Below are positions 4,367 to 5,028 of a stretch of 5,028 nt of DNA, one piece after another. The translations under genes were made by a program, and so were the position numbers. How positions within the stretch are numbered: position 1 is the first letter of the stretch; the number at the start of each line of letters is the position of its first letter. The notes below the pieces were generated by a model that worked only from the letters and a program-made list of their open reading frames with translations, was not told the origin of the DNA and searched no databases. This stretch comes from Candidatus Ruthturnera sp. (GTDB lineage Bacteria; Pseudomonadota; Gammaproteobacteria; PS1; Pseudothioglobaceae): contig JABGOT010000045.1 of NCBI GenBank assembly GCA_018648985.1, forward strand, positions 1,997 through 7,024, in the 5' to 3' direction.

Positions 4367-5028
4367 ATGGAACAATTAAATTTACTTTGGAGTAATACTG
4401 GCTTAAACCAAATGGTGTGGGGGCAAGGCCTTATGCTGTTGGTGGGTATGTTGCTTTTATACTTGGCCATTGTTAAAAACTTTGAGCCATTGTTGTTACT
4501 ACCGATTGGTTTTGGTGCGATTTTGGCTAATATCCCAGGTGCTGGTATTGCTGAAGGCAGTGGTATTTTGCATGTGTTTTATGTGGTCGGTATTGAGTCT
4601 GGTGCATTTCCATTAATTATCTTTATGGGTGTGGGTGCGCTGACTGATTTTGGCCCATTATTGGCCAACCCTAAAACACTGCTACTCGGTGCTGCTGCAC
4701 AGTTTGGTATTTTTGCGACCTTACTAGGTGCAATCGGTCTAACGGCTATTGGTGTTTTTGATTTCAGTTTAACTGATGCTGCTGCGATTGGTATTATCGG
4801 TGGTGCCGATGGCCCAACCAGTATTTACGTAGCATCAAAACTTGCACCTGATTTACTCGGCGCGATTGCAGTCGCTTCGTATTCTTATATGGCGTTAGTG
4901 CCACTGATTCAGCCACCGATTATGCGTGCGCTAACAAACGAAAAAGAGCGTCAAATTGAGATGGTGCAATTGCGCGAAGTTTCTCAATCAGAAAAGATTA
5001 TCTTTCCAGTTATGTTGTTGATGCTAGT
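4367..5028 (+). CDS. oadB: Oxaloacetate decarboxylase sodium pump, beta subunit (3' end outside window)
   Basis: OadB is the multi-spanning inner-membrane subunit that decarboxylates carboxybiotin and couples this to sodium export. The frame is open from the ATG at 4367 to the window end, giving 220 residues plus two bases, about half of the usual 430 or so. It is strongly hydrophobic, with likely membrane segments near 20-36, 41-57, 66-92, 103-130 and 160-185. Family hallmarks include LLLLPIGFGAILANIPG, MGVGALTDFGPLLANPKTLLLGAAAQFG, the highly conserved IIGGADGPTS with Asp148 (matching the sodium-binding Asp203 of Klebsiella OadB) and SYSYMALVPLIQPPIMRALT with Tyr174 (matching Tyr229; the 26-residue spacing is the same). 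A cytoplasmic basic/acidic loop (NEKERQIEMVQLREVSQSEK) follows as in homologues. The start is 6 nt after the oadA stop and has no evident Shine-Dalgarno, which suggests translational coupling to oadA. The related beta subunits of methylmalonyl-CoA or glutaconyl-CoA decarboxylase are excluded mainly by the oadA neighbour. Confidence 0.95.
   Translation, partial: MEQLNLLWSNTGLNQMVWGQGLMLLVGMLLLYLAIVKNFEPLLLLPIGFGAILANIPGAGIAEGSGILHVFYVVGIESGAFPLIIFMGVGALTDFGPLLANPKTLLLGAAAQFGIFATLLGAIGLTAIGVFDFSLTDAAAIGIIGGADGPTSIYVASKLAPDLLGAIAVASYSYMALVPLIQPPIMRALTNEKERQIEMVQLREVSQSEKIIFPVMLLML

Noticed and set aside
4207..4470. 87-codon minus-strand frame over the oadA biotin domain and oadB start
   Set aside because: It is a shadow of two well-supported genes, with no recognisable product.

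Overview
The window is compact, AT-rich bacterial chromosome, most likely from a gammaproteobacterium. By eye, the hemD, metF, infA and oadGAB products all resemble gammaproteobacterial proteins. The low GC, tight packing and gene content would suit a marine sulfur-oxidising lineage of the SUP05/Thioglobus type, but that placement is inference from general resemblance and I could not test it. I see no insertion sequence, integrase, CRISPR array, phage gene or rRNA.

Left part (1-981). The window opens inside hemD (uroporphyrinogen-III synthase; only the C-terminal 153 residues are present). After a 76-nt gap comes a small gene for an unnamed protein with an N-terminal MerR/excisionase-like helix-turn-helix and a helical, coiled-coil-like remainder. 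The gap holds a perfect -35 hexamer inside an 8-bp inverted repeat, then a run of nine T and a strong ribosome binding site. This gene converges on metF, with only two bases between the stop codons.

Middle (979-2248). metF (5,10-methylenetetrahydrofolate reductase) is on the minus strand and is transcribed divergently from infA (translation initiation factor IF-1). The 134-bp region between them holds one promoter candidate for each direction. infA is followed after 10 nt by a class II tRNA-Leu with anticodon CAA and an encoded CCA end.

Right part (2265-5028). Sixteen bases after the tRNA begins oadG-oadA-oadB, encoding the gamma, alpha and beta subunits of the sodium-pumping oxaloacetate decarboxylase. 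oadB is cut by the window end after 220 codons. Gaps of 5 and 6 nt show a tight operon. I see neither a terminator nor a convincing promoter between infA and oadG, so infA, tRNA-Leu and oadGAB are probably transcribed together at least in part, and tRNA processing would release the oad message.

Almost everything here is a well-known housekeeping or metabolic gene, and I see no strong evidence of an undescribed system. The items most worth a second look are the HTH protein and its symmetric promoter region, a perfect 20-bp palindrome inside oadA, and the infA-tRNA-oad transcript arrangement.
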